Shown here: positions 57,601 to 64,000 of the stretch, piece after piece | Layout of the letters: each line of letters starts with the position of its first letter | Numbering within the stretch: the stretch's first letter is position 1 | From: Tetmemena sp. SeJ-2015 | Lineage: Eukaryota; Ciliophora; Spirotrichea; Sporadotrichida; Oxytrichidae | Length of the DNA stretch: 64,000 nucleotides | Direction of reading: 5' to 3' | NCBI GenBank assembly: GCA_027382625.1 | Contig: JAJKFJ010022478.1 | Location: 1 to 64,000, forward strand | The notes under the pieces: model-generated | Databases searched by the model: none | What the model was told of the DNA's origin: nothing | What the model saw: the letters and a program-made list of their open reading frames with translations, nothing else | Translations under genes and position numbers: made by a program

Positions 57601-60600
57601 AGTCAGGGCTCGTCGATTTTGAAGAGCTCTAGGCCTTTCTATTGCTGAAGTAGTTTTCATCCATAGTTCTTACTGTGAGTAATGATATAAGATAAAATCT
57701 TAAAAGATAAAGTTTCAAAATCGTTGCACGTCTAGCTTATATTGTTGAAAGTCTAGTTAGGGCCTGACCACCAATTATTTTTAGCAATATTAAACTCGTA
57801 GTTAACCACTCACTCTGGAATATCTAAGTCTAGAAAATAGATGGCGGAAACACAGGGAGAAATTTTACAAAAGTAAGTTTGCTCAACTCCATTTCTCACT
57901 TTAATCCCCGATTAATTGCAAAAAGAAGTATCTCATCATTATCTTTATTAATTCTAGCGAGGAAATTTATTATCTATGATAGCTTAAAAGTTAGAATGCA
58001 ATAATTTATTCCCTGAATTTTGCAAAATCGTCTTGAAATCTTAAGATGCATGCCTCGGTAAAGCCATATCAACTTTTACAAAAGATCCTAATGAATAATG
58101 CAGAATTATATATTTTAAATAGGGTACGGAGGTAACCTCTGCGATATTTGCTAACAAGTTTAACGGAGTGCAACTTATTAAGGTTTCTAATTCTGAGTGC
58201 GGAGAATGCTCATCCAAAATTCTCTAAATACTTTCACTAATTGGTTTCTATCTACTTTATCTTGTAGTTATAAGCATTTTGATATTCTTCAATCAAGGAT
58301 CTAAAAAGGAGAACGAAATCATTTTAGATTAAAGATTAAATTAATTTTATCAATGTTTTGTTAAGAATAGGAACAAATTATTTTCAAATTATATCTTCTG
58401 CTGCTGCTTTTAATTTGTCACTTCCCTCTTATTTAGAGAATTTTACAAATATTCTTAACTAGATTATTATAGTAGGAATTCTAATTAAAATCGATGATTG
58501 GTTAAAATAATAATAGAGAATAGTAAATTGATGACAGTTGTAATCTCTGATTCACCCCCTGATCAGTAGCTTGCTCGATAAATTATTGAAAATTAATAGG
58601 AGTTTCTTCTTTGATCATCTTCACAGCACCTCTTAACAGTGAGATATGATTCATGCTTTCTTCTGATTCTTCTTCATCATCTTCATTAAAACTTGAGTCG
58701 CTTATAACTCTTGACTCAGCGCCCACACAAAAGTTACGAGGATTAAAAGTTCTTAGAATTTCATGCTGAATCGAATGGTGTAATTAATATTCTATTTGGA
58801 CACACTTCAACTATCACTGATTTATTCCATTTTAATTTAATAGTTAATTTCAGACTATTTTTTATTAAATTCTCAGCTATATTAAATAGAAAGTTGAATC
58901 TAGGACTTCCCCTGGAGGCGATCTAATGTTGTAAGTGAGATAAGCCATGCAGTGAATCTAAAACAGAGGTACGTGATTAAGGCGAACCCTAAAGCAGTGA
59001 GAGAACTGTGCAACGTACCGAGCCGTAGCCTGTCTGCTCTATATGAGTGACTCCCCAGTATAGGAGTTATAGGACTCTAACAGGGAGCAATGGTTACTGC
59101 AGAAATACACAAATGAACTTTTCGGGTTAGGTGTAAGAGTTGTTTGCAGTAGTTCTTGCAGACGCAATTTGTGAAGGTGTGCATGTGAGGCCTGACTACT
59201 GGCGTATGCTCTACTCATGTTACTTAATGGTGATCGACTAACACCTTAGAGTCATACTGATATAGTCAATTTGGTAATCCTGTTGAGTTTTTTCTTTTGG
59301 CATGTCTCTCCTACGCCAGATTCGAAGTTTTATTGAGCCCAGGTGAGGACGGCGGATTCAGAAGTACTCAGAGTTAAAGCTGGAGGGGGAGGCAGAAGTC
59401 AAGTCCAGAGAGGACCCTCTCTCATCCCCTCAAATAAGATCGGTTTGTCATCACTGATTAAAATGACGCCATGGGCTGACAAAAGTTTATCGGGAGCGGT
59501 TACATCTGCTATGATCGTGTTTTATCTATGCCTTTCAAGGTTTCTCTTTATTTCCAATTAATTCCTTAACTAGATTGGAAGCATTTTTGACAGTATTGTG
59601 AGTGTTCAGTGCCTTTTTGATATATCATAATATTTTGACAAAAAAATTAATCCATTATTTTTACTTTATTTAACTTTTAAATTATAAATTTGATATATAT
59701 CCTTTAATAATTCTTATCAATACTTTTTAATTTATTAGCATTTTATTAATATTAAGACCAAGGATTTTCTATTCTGTATGTTAAAGCAATTAATAGGTAA
59801 TTTTAAATATTTTTTTTTTAATTGTGATATGTATAATTCCATTCGTTTGTATTGCTAATCTGCTCGTATTTCAATATCTCTTTGGGAAGTTTAAAGCATA
59901 TCAGTAATAGAAAAAGTAAAAATAAGACTAAATAAATGGAAAAATGATCATCCTATCGAGACAAAGAATTATTCTCATGGTCATCGTAGTTTAACAATAT
60001 TTTTCATTTATAGTCAAAAATAAATTTAGCAGATTTTAAAATAAGAAGACTTCAAAATTTTATAATGAATAAATACGTCATTAAATTATGCCAATATGTA
60101 AGTGTCATTGGGCCAAATATATTTAAATTGATTTTGTAGAGAATCTTTCATTAAAAAAATGATAAATATGATAATCTATAATCACATTAATATATTAAGT
60201 TTTATTCACTCTACATCCAACAATTACGAAGTACATTTTCTAATTGTATAATTGCCAGGAATTAGATAAAAATGAGTTCTGGCTTCGATATGACTTATAA
60301 ATACAATGCTGGTCTCCAAAGCACCTAAACTGGAGTGTAGGAATCGGCTTACCATTGATATTTAAAATATACTTAGATACTCATTTTGAAATGGAGATGA
60401 GTATTTAGACATTTATATAAAAAGGGAAAAAGCGGAAAAAAAAATATAAAATGGTATATCAAGGTCTTCATAAAAGAGCCTTTTATTGGGAATTCTCATT
60501 ACTGGTTTCAAAATTATCCTAGTCTCAAAAATTTTTTTTAGCACACAAAATTTATGCATAATTTTTAAATTTATTAAAAATTAAAAAAAATGGGATTTTT

Positions 60601-60900
60601 TAATTAAATTTTAAAAAACAATAATTTTTTAATCAGGTTTTACCCATTCAATTAATTAATAATAAATTAAAAAATCCACAATCAACTTTTGAGCAAACGT
60701 TTTTTTAAAATTTTTTTTTCTTTGCTTTTTATCTAATAAACAAAAAAAATATACTTTTATTATCTTTTTAAGTAAATTTCTTTACTACTCCTAGTTTGTT
60801 TGTTGGGCTAGACAAAGATACCTTTTCTACTAATTTTGAAATATCATATTTAGAGAATTCTCATGCCAGTCATAACCGTTGACATAGATATAGATATAAA
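42200..60900 (+). CDS. Gene B: paralogue of gene A, split into MDSs
   Basis: The same succession of beta-helix-like blocks, Cys-rich region and membrane segments as gene A, in the same order and strand. Differences: it lacks the 705 bp and 2.3 kb IESs and the long TBE of gene A, but has its own insertions (42609-43875, 51398-52463, 54875-55720, 57507-58054, 58466-59576). Some frame slips not explained by pointers (about 47970, 55865, 58165) suggest partial decay or sequencing error. The C-terminal membrane part beyond 60545 is poorly preserved, so this copy may be a pseudogene. No TGA-terminated 3' end could be fixed. Confidence 0.68.
43043..43870. mobile_element. Palindromic element P4, 828 bp
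   Basis: The ends TTAATTAATTTTATTGGGGG and exact inverse, and the block GAGCACGTATCTCGACACC, are mirrored at 43838-43856. The arms of about 400 bp match closely up to a short centre near 43450. Part of a larger stretch (42609-43875) absent from gene A, whose sequence resumes at AACCTTGTCTTGTATGGC (10256 in A). No coding frame. Confidence 0.88.
44788..45065 (+). CDS. Unrecognised acidic/basic low-complexity coding piece
   Basis: MSEFLDQSSAPTSKSSF then, after a one-base slip in an A run, NYSSNSSNSINNNSN, KNNQNDEDDEEDEENKLTEK and KSKKRKSWKINKRCF. The acidic tract followed by a basic KKRK motif is typical of nuclear proteins. It lies in a gene B spacer and has no counterpart in gene A, so it belongs to another gene or to an inserted sequence. 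Confidence 0.45.
45400..45860 (+). repeat. R2 repeat, copy b
   Basis: GC-richer block related to 9400-9850 and 58885-59340. The stretch following it (to about 46020) contains a GTTCGAGTCC that resembles a pol III B box. No protein frame. Confidence 0.55.
46168..46745 (+). CDS. Gene B pieces 4-6
   Basis: 46168-46238, 46410-46570 (MQIYKIGNISVGNISISG then LLEHSFFFLSSHLF) and 46618-46745 (DLGDETSNLVTIMGRDDVF, NNYISGQEYF). Conserved with gene A 11139-11768. Confidence 0.58.
47110..47367 (+). CDS. Gene B piece 7 with a 43 bp IES
   Basis: ICQNITFENILTLNPVLS and ELVISNLN, then through pointer CTT (47221-47223 and 47264-47266) FKNVTASAFQQSIF. The same position is interrupted in gene A with pointer AACTT. 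Confidence 0.7.
47450..47755 (+). CDS. Gene B pieces 8-9 with a 69 bp TA-pointer IES
   Basis: LEKSPFQFNGLDVLRINNFT then NNISC, and SDMYSTSKIEIKNITIKDCF. The TA at 47543-47544 and 47612-47613 joins them in frame. Confidence 0.7.
47914..48180 (+). CDS. Gene B piece 10
   Basis: TGLYVQEASSLNFT, then after a one-base slip near 47970 VYLIFKRDQKEAYLVKINKL and YYTDSNANLFYFNGFNH. Joins piece 9 through TA (47753-47754 and 47914-47915). Confidence 0.68.
48393..48471 (+). CDS. Gene B piece 11, duplicate copy a
   Basis: ISNEGNAQIIFDNYVYGYSV then YDNKNPKLN. Near-identical to 49382-49477. The two lie in direct repeats about 980 bp apart (about 48300-48740 and 49270-49745). One of them must be surplus. Confidence 0.6.
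49382..49477 (+). CDS. Gene B piece 11, duplicate copy b
   Basis: FDAFLYEGNPQIIFDNYVYG then YSVYDNKNPKLN, ending with pointer TTAAAT (49472-49477), which recurs at 50869-50874 and joins in frame to NVLIGFSA. Copy a ends with the same TTAAAT. Copy b resembles gene A piece 11 more closely at its start. Confidence 0.65.
50040..50815 (-). pseudogene. TBE kinase-gene fragment (TBE-B)
   Basis: The best preserved kinase reading in the window: LVRGVMELHELGFRDLKPEN, IDFNRVVRRENIEEASVQGT, AGYFPQRQTWLNGSVQWDIW, SIVAIILECDMKPEEYYQ. RDLKPEN is at about 50506-50526 and DFN at about 50455-50472; the TAG in YFPQRQ is Gln. The zinc-finger part, transposase and right TIR are absent, and the left TIR is eroded. 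It lies in the same gene interval as TBE-A1 in gene A. Confidence 0.75.
50869..51397 (+). CDS. Gene B pieces 12-15
   Basis: 50869-50894 (NVLIGFSA), TGC pointer, 51010-51070 (GGFILEPANIQRKDLALV), TAAT pointer (19 bp IES), 51086-51243 (MNVTGMYINSYYTYQTST, ENAKLYFLNGYVNGTFTKKR, VLADYQY), TAT pointer (25 bp IES), 51266-51397 (AYALIKDSVIKTGQAFNGG, FSLVEIDNCYFYNTTGVI). All joins are in frame. Pieces 14 and 15 are continuous where gene A has IESs of 705 bp and 2.3 kb. Confidence 0.82.
50895..51012. other. IES, 118 bp, pointer TGC
   Basis: TGC at 50892-50894 and 51010-51012; joins FSA-GGF. The homologue of the 655 bp CAG-pointer IES in gene A. Confidence 0.72.
51244..51268. other. IES, 25 bp, pointer TAT
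   Basis: TAT at 51241-51243 and 51266-51268; joins DYQ-YAYALIKD. Same position as the 2.3 kb IES of gene A. Confidence 0.72.
51398..52463. other. IES, 1,066 bp, pointer ATT, absent from gene A
   Basis: ATT at 51395-51397 and 52461-52463. Joining gives NTTGVINGIGTVQNNGYF, matching the uninterrupted gene A reading NVTGIINGIATVQNNGYF. AT-rich interior; no gene recognised. Confidence 0.8.
52461..52800 (+). CDS. Gene B pieces 16-17
   Basis: 52461-52510 (INGIGTVQNNGYFII) and 52668-52800 (NISNSYFDTLQALKNVLFG, ITESPLVTSKIINTT). The Gln in LQA is TAA, against Tyr in gene A. The pointer between them was not resolved. Confidence 0.68.
53187..53944 (+). CDS. Gene B pieces 18-20
   Basis: 53187-53326 (MTKSNLYIENVTFIIERNLF, KNVKFLDKLFY), 53601-53691 (MYNDDRNYISSMSSTV, FLNGYYL) joined through ATAT, and 53781-53944 (EAANPHPQYLLFSSLD, ELKNVYFQNISLQ, SNATVYNSTIK) joined through CTT. 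Confidence 0.75.
54119..54340 (+). CDS. Gene B piece 21
   Basis: NINNQKDCLFRIDRSQFNL, NFTGISKIGQESIMQFVV, SINNSQFRNYSGNMIQ. TAA/TAG at positions that are CAA/CAG in gene A. Confidence 0.8.
54628..54874 (+). CDS. Gene B pieces 22-23 with a 19 bp IES
   Basis: SQIALNSRALTVLQNSTLNM then SSFEYF, TATTT pointer (54713-54717 and 54732-54736), NNGGAVVVSSSNAHIKQSSF, ENVALEGGAINLICSKCK. The long TBE of gene A lies at this junction. Confidence 0.78.
54718..54736. other. IES, 19 bp, pointer TATTT
   Basis: TATTT on both sides. Removal joins SSFEY to FNNGGA in frame. In gene A this place holds the 4.4 kb TBE-A2. Confidence 0.75.
54905..55515 (+). CDS. Unrecognised coding stretch inside a gene B IES
   Basis: GC-richer than its surroundings and open in the ciliate code over long runs: RIATFENKCQLKTSPVSEQV, AEKLNYSVYLRIEKYNA (to about 55090), then after slips or TGAs NTIACGDKIAVPNTVYSYIY, QMNSLSDYFYLMALLSEERG, SLILSQEIQFEGVFLERFQI and, past 55360, VDEISKNIQQKMANLP and LIEMTLVPLHES. 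It lies within the IES between TAA pointers (about 54872-54874 and 55718-55720) and has no counterpart in gene A. No family recognised; could be a nested gene's MDS or an element protein. Confidence 0.5.
55716..55982 (+). CDS. Gene B piece 24
   Basis: CEYEFDGLQFRNNTGLEAGG, AIATNLYWPNFIGGYQSQEF, then after a slip of four bases in a T run YAPYGPDISSYPIQVRIV and PSGQPLDLTID. SGQ is CAG here. Confidence 0.75.
55983..56987. other. IES, 1.0 kb, pointer AT
   Basis: AT at 55981-55982 and 56986-56987 joins LTID to CELVDISGN. The interior is mostly AT-rich with a less AT-rich part at 56430-56780 that I do not recognise. Confidence 0.6.
56986..58351 (+). CDS. Gene B piece 25 with short IESs: Cys-rich region and TM segment
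   Basis: CELVDISGNVYSIDSTSTI..., ATAAA 10 bp step, KFNFRKCLEGEVEVNEEC, AG 13 bp step, DLECSDCVKDAECPGKYEII, PLQGFWRSSFYSTQIHQC, then TGCC pointer (57503-57506 and 58051-58054, 548 bp IES not in gene A), LGKAISTFTKDPNEQC, AAT 14 bp step, RIGYGGNLCDIC. A one-base slip near 58165 precedes CGECSSKI and the TM helix; ATC pointer 31 bp step at the end. Confidence 0.75.
57507..58054. other. IES, 548 bp, pointer TGCC, absent from gene A
   Basis: TGCC at 57503-57506 and 58051-58054. The join QDICLGKAIS matches the uninterrupted AACLGKTIS of gene A. Confidence 0.8.
58349..58465 (+). CDS. Gene B piece 26 (first half)
   Basis: NVLLRIGTNYFQIISSAAAF, NLSLPSYLENFTNILNQI, ending in the pointer CTTAACTAGATT. 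Confidence 0.8.
58478..58870 (+). repeat. R1 repeat, copy e, inside a gene B IES
   Basis: Closest to copy b (8418-8845). Starts 12 bp inside the IES. Confidence 0.7.
58885..59340 (+). repeat. R2 repeat, copy c, inside a gene B IES
   Basis: Follows R1 directly. Shares GGAGGCGATCTAATG, GTGAGAGAACnG and GGGAGCAATGG blocks with the other R2 copies. The forward ORF at 59343-59561 just downstream has no support. Confidence 0.55.
59565..60545 (+). CDS. Gene B pieces 26 (second half)-29: membrane region
   Basis: 59565-59630 (LNQIGSIFDSIVSVQCLFDI), 59770-59791 (FSILYVKAI) joined through AATT (59788-59791 and 59820-59823) to IVICIIPFVCIANLLVFQYL, and about 60205-60400 (LHPTITKYIF, ELDKNEFWLRYDLQIQCW, HLNWSVGIGLPL). 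In YDLQIQ the first Gln is TAA. After about 60370 the frame is degraded. Confidence 0.68.
60780..60880 (+). pseudogene. Gene B remnant of last membrane piece
   Basis: Matches gene A 31890-31970 around GGnTAnACAAAGATACC and AAATAnnATATTTAGAGAA. The preceding helices of this piece are missing, so the C-terminus of gene B looks deleted or displaced. Confidence 0.5.
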
Positions 60901-61329
60901 TATATATAATTTGCTAATTAAATTCGGTTAGAAAAATAGTAAAACGGATTTAATTGTTAAAATTTTTTATATCATTTTATTTTTAAACCTTTATTTAAAA
61001 GATTTTATTTTTATTTTAATGATTTCCTCACACCATATTAGAATATATAGATAACGATTTAATTGAATAGAAATATATTCTCTAAAAATTAGAATGATAT
61101 GCTGGATTTTTGGATGCGCCAAAACCAGGTTTAACTCAGAGCACTCCCAAGTTTTTAATAAATGTGATCTCTCTCTTGACATCACTGTCTTGAATACTAA
61201 AAAATGGGATGAAAGCTCCCAAGTGATTGGCAACTAGCATCTTGAGTTAGAAAAAAGAAATTAAGGATTATAGCCATTTCAAGGAGTAATTTATCTTATC
61301 TTTCCCAAGAGTGCCCTTATTAACCTCTT

Positions 61330-61830
61330 TATTATGACTCAAATACGAATACCTAATTGAGGGTTGTTTAAAAAAGAGATTAATAAAAGAACCCATTTGT
61401 TTAATTTTTACACTCCACCCAGTAATGATAATTTAATGCTGTGAGTTTTAATTGCTATCGGTAACGGAGCGAGGCTACCTATAATTATCTACAATTGTTT
61501 TGGACATTTTTCCACTTGAGAGGATTTCAATCGTAATAGGTCTTTCCCGATTTCCAAGCATCTGCTAATCGTCTTATTTGAGATCTCGCATTGGATATGT
61601 TCGCAAATGCTATTCTTGGCTATCAAAAGGAGGATATGATTTGCTATTAGTTATCAGAATAATCGCTAATTTTTAAATTTAAATAAGATTTTAATAAGTG
61701 GGGATTCCGGAATATATTTAAAGAAATCAGATTCAAGTACCAGCTGATCATGAGGACCACTCTGCCTTCCTAGTTTAAAGCTTGATTAAATATCTTTTAC
61801 CTCTATGTATTCGTATTCATCTTATAATAG
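61330..61830. repeat. R3 repeat, copy b (tRNA-like region inverted)
   Basis: Matches 12750-13260. The minus strand at about 61700-61785 has AGGCAGAGTGGTCC in place of the A box, and the B box is lost. Confidence 0.6.
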
Positions 61831-62104
61831 ATCTCTTTCTAAGTCAAACAAGTAATTTCATATTTTTGGCTTTTTAGAAAGTATATTGTTTTTCAATAGC
61901 AATATATTATAGGATATATAATTTCTGATGATATTTAATAGATAGAACAAAGTTTCCTTATTACTCGCAATAATTTTGAATAGATTTCTTATTTATGCAC
62001 TCTACCTTTCTTCCCTCATAATACTTTGTTAGTATTAATTATCATTAATACTAAATTTTAAATTATTTTGACTAAGGCGCGGTATTCGCTAAATCTCTAA
62101 ATAT

Positions 62105-62260
62105 AGCTGATAATTTAATAAAAAAGAGAATTAAATTAATAATAAATATTATCGAAATCCTTGATAGTTGAAGTGTGAAATTTTAGGCTGAGATTATTAC
62201 CATTCGATTAAGCATGAAATTCTAAGCAACTTTCATCCATGTAACTTCTTCTTAGGAGGT
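62105..62260 (-). repeat. R1 repeat, copy f (partial, inverted)
   Basis: Inverse of the right half of R1 (AATAAAAAAGAGAATTAAAT, CATTCGATTAAGCATGAAAT). The left half is missing or diverged. Confidence 0.55.
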
Positions 62261-62548
62261 GTGTGTAGAGAGTTACTTCGGTCATAATTTGTGAACTTGG
62301 TTAATTTCTTGGTTCGGAGACAAAGCCATAAAGATCTCTTAGCAGAGTGCTCCTATCCTAATGGCAGCAGAACAAACTCCTATTAAATTTATATAAACTA
62401 TCGAACAAGCCCCATATTGAGCTACCTACTTTATAATTTAACACATTTTACAACTCTTCATTTATTATTTTAATTTAATTCCCATTTCCATTTAAATTTT
62501 AACTATAATTCCTCCTTCAGAAAATCAGAAAAAAATAATTCTTCTTCA

Positions 62549-63543
62549 ATGATGACAGAATATAACAGCCCTGCTCCTAAAGAATTTTCAAGCTTTAGGA
62601 AGCAAGCAGAAAAAAAGAAAAAAAAGATCTAACTCTTCCAAGGTATCAATAGTTAGAAGCTGCACAAGTACAAGTAAAATTCTAACAAAACTGATGATTT
62701 TGATAAAAATTAGAATGCTTTTGTTTACTCTGAGGATGTTGAAAAATTAAACTAGCAATAATATGAGAACTAAAAATAGTAGTAGATCACATCAAAAAGC
62801 AAATATAAGTAGTTAATGCCTAAAATTCATCCAGGAGTACCTTAATTTTAACTGTAAAACATTTTTGAAAATACTTCTTAGCCAAGTCAATCCTCCTTCT
62901 CATTATAAATTTCTGTACTAAAATGCTTTTAATCAACAAATTTTTATTTAAGGTAAACTTCATCATCCTATTTAAGTGTTTCATCATATAAATAAATTAT
63001 CGAAGCACAAAGTGGGAAAAGATAATGCAAGCGTTAGGATTTAAGGAAAAGAAAAGACTCGGCTAATAAGTTAGAATTTAAAAAACTGGTCCAGAAATTC
63101 AAACCGATCTATGGAGCAAAATACGAAAGAAATCACCTCCCATAAAGTTGATAGTGAGAAGAGGCTCATAGAAAGAGATTTAAACTTAAAATATTTTAAT
63201 ATTAATATTATTTTTCTTATAAATGTGAAATATGAAATAAAATGTTTACTAAGTTAACGTATTTCTTCTCCGCAGTCCAACCTTTTATGTATTAAAATTT
63301 ATTGAACTAACATGTTATTGAATACACAGAAAGATCATAAAATAGCTTAAAAGATAAAGGATCTAATGTGTAGTTTCAGCCTCGATAACTGAAGCAATAA
63401 TTTGAGAAGAGTTAGTTTAGCTAGAACTTAAAAGATAAAGTCAACATTAATTTCAATTTTAAAGGAATTCTTTTTTGAACATTGATTTTGTGCAAGCTTT
63501 CGTTTCAGATACTGAAAGTGAAGAAGAACAAAAGAATAGGTGA
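62549..63543 (+). CDS. Gene C2: Lys/Asn/Gln-rich protein, paralogue of C1
   Basis: ATG at 62549 or 62552: MTEYNSPAPKEFSSFRKQAE plus a Lys run. Blocks NKTDDFDKNQNAFVYSEDVE, LMPKIHPGVPQF and IFENTS follow; the end SDTESEEEQKNR precedes TGA 63541-63543. Internal spacers are unresolved. It has the same position relative to gene B as C1 has to gene A, confirming that the duplicated unit includes this gene. Confidence 0.6.
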
Positions 63544-63799
63544 TTATAATTAATCTGCTATTTTTATCTGCATCATTTAAATAGTAAATTAAAAATTAAA
63601 GAGGTAAATATATTTTCGAACCTTCTATAATTTTAAATTGGTGATTAGCGTAATAGCTACAATGAAGAATAACTATCTTTTGAAATATTTATAATTCCAT
63701 TTTATAAATATGTTCAAGAGATAATTTAATATTAATTTTTTCTGAGGGATTTTTGTAAATAAAACTATTTAAATTGGTAATTAAAACTTCTTTATAAGA

Positions 63800-64000
63800 T
63801 TTACTTGAAAAGGAAAATCCCAATGGTAACCACCAAGGAAGCGCTCCTACACCATTAAGAACTTCAAGGCTAAAATTAAGTAACCAAGCCTGCTCAACCA
63901 ATAGAGATTCATCTTAGCTGGAAATCATTTCACTCAAACTCACACCATCAAACGACTGAACACTTTTTACACATTCCAAAATTGAAAAAGATAATCTACA
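63800..64000 (-). CDS. Unrecognised minus-strand piece running off the window
   Basis: Reads SILECVKSVQSFDGVSLSEM, ISSQDESLLVEQAWLLNFSL, EVLNGVGALPWWLPLGFSF with TAA as Gln. Less AT-rich than its flanks. The left end is probably near 63800, where composition changes. No family recognised. Confidence 0.5.

Larger units (their letters stand above)
58466..59576. other. IES, 1,111 bp, 12 bp pointer, absent from gene A
   Basis: CTTAACTAGATT at 58454-58465 and 59565-59576. Joining gives ENFTNILNQIGSIFD as in gene A (30660). The IES is composed largely of an R1 copy (58478-58870), an R2 copy (58885-59340) and a G-rich tail to about 59540. Confidence 0.88.

Noticed and set aside
1..64000. CRISPR array, bacterial operons, rRNA genes
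   Set aside because: No regularly spaced short repeats and no rRNA-like blocks; the code, composition and gene structure are eukaryotic (ciliate).

Overview
The window looks like germline (micronuclear) DNA of a hypotrich/stichotrich ciliate (Oxytricha/Stylonychia-like); the genus cannot be fixed from the sequence. Three observations support this. (1) Coding frames are open only if TAA and TAG are read as Gln and TGA is the sole stop. Two diverged copies of one gene show TAA or TAG in one copy where the other has CAA/CAG at aligned positions (near 22840/54220, 13955/48010 and 29060/55960). (2) The genes are cut into pieces by AT-rich segments flanked by short direct repeats ('pointers'). Keeping one pointer restores the frame, and some of these segments are missing from the other copy. 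(3) There is an approximately 4.4 kb TBE-like transposon with a DDE transposase, a C2H2 zinc-finger/protein-kinase gene and a third gene. I therefore interpret the spacers as internal eliminated sequences (IESs) and the coding pieces as macronuclear-destined segments (MDSs).

Layout. 1-170: end of a TBE transposase gene. 1.9-4.1 kb: a 2.1 kb terminal-inverted-repeat (TIR) element encoding an SF3-helicase, Rep-like protein. 4.4-6.6 kb: three copies of a roughly 330 bp TIR element carrying a response-regulator-like segment. 7.8-9.0 kb: a palindromic element with a nested repeat. 9.2-32.05 kb: gene A, a large predicted cell-surface protein (right-handed beta-helix-like repeats, then a Cys-rich region, then several membrane segments), split into about 30 pieces and carrying two TBEs and large palindromes inside its IESs. 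32.0-35.2 kb: a second TIR element at the 3' end of gene A. 35.7-36.7 kb: a small Gln/Lys/Asn-rich gene (C1). 37.9-38.6 kb: C-terminal part of a fructose-1,6-bisphosphatase family gene. 38.9-40.2 kb: minus-strand gene pieces, one resembling the ABCG transporter C-terminus. 41.1-63.5 kb: a second, paralogous unit with the same order (palindromic element, gene B, gene C2) and its own set of insertions. The last 200 bp hold another minus-strand coding piece.

The main interest is that the paralogous pair acts as an internal alignment. It exposes IES gain and loss, pointer sliding at conserved positions, IESs of only 10-31 bp that are shared by both copies, and the order in which several repeat families were inserted. 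Many frames contain single-base slips, often in homopolymers. Some may be sequencing error and some real decay, and these cannot be separated here. Coordinates of MDS ends without a stated pointer are approximate.
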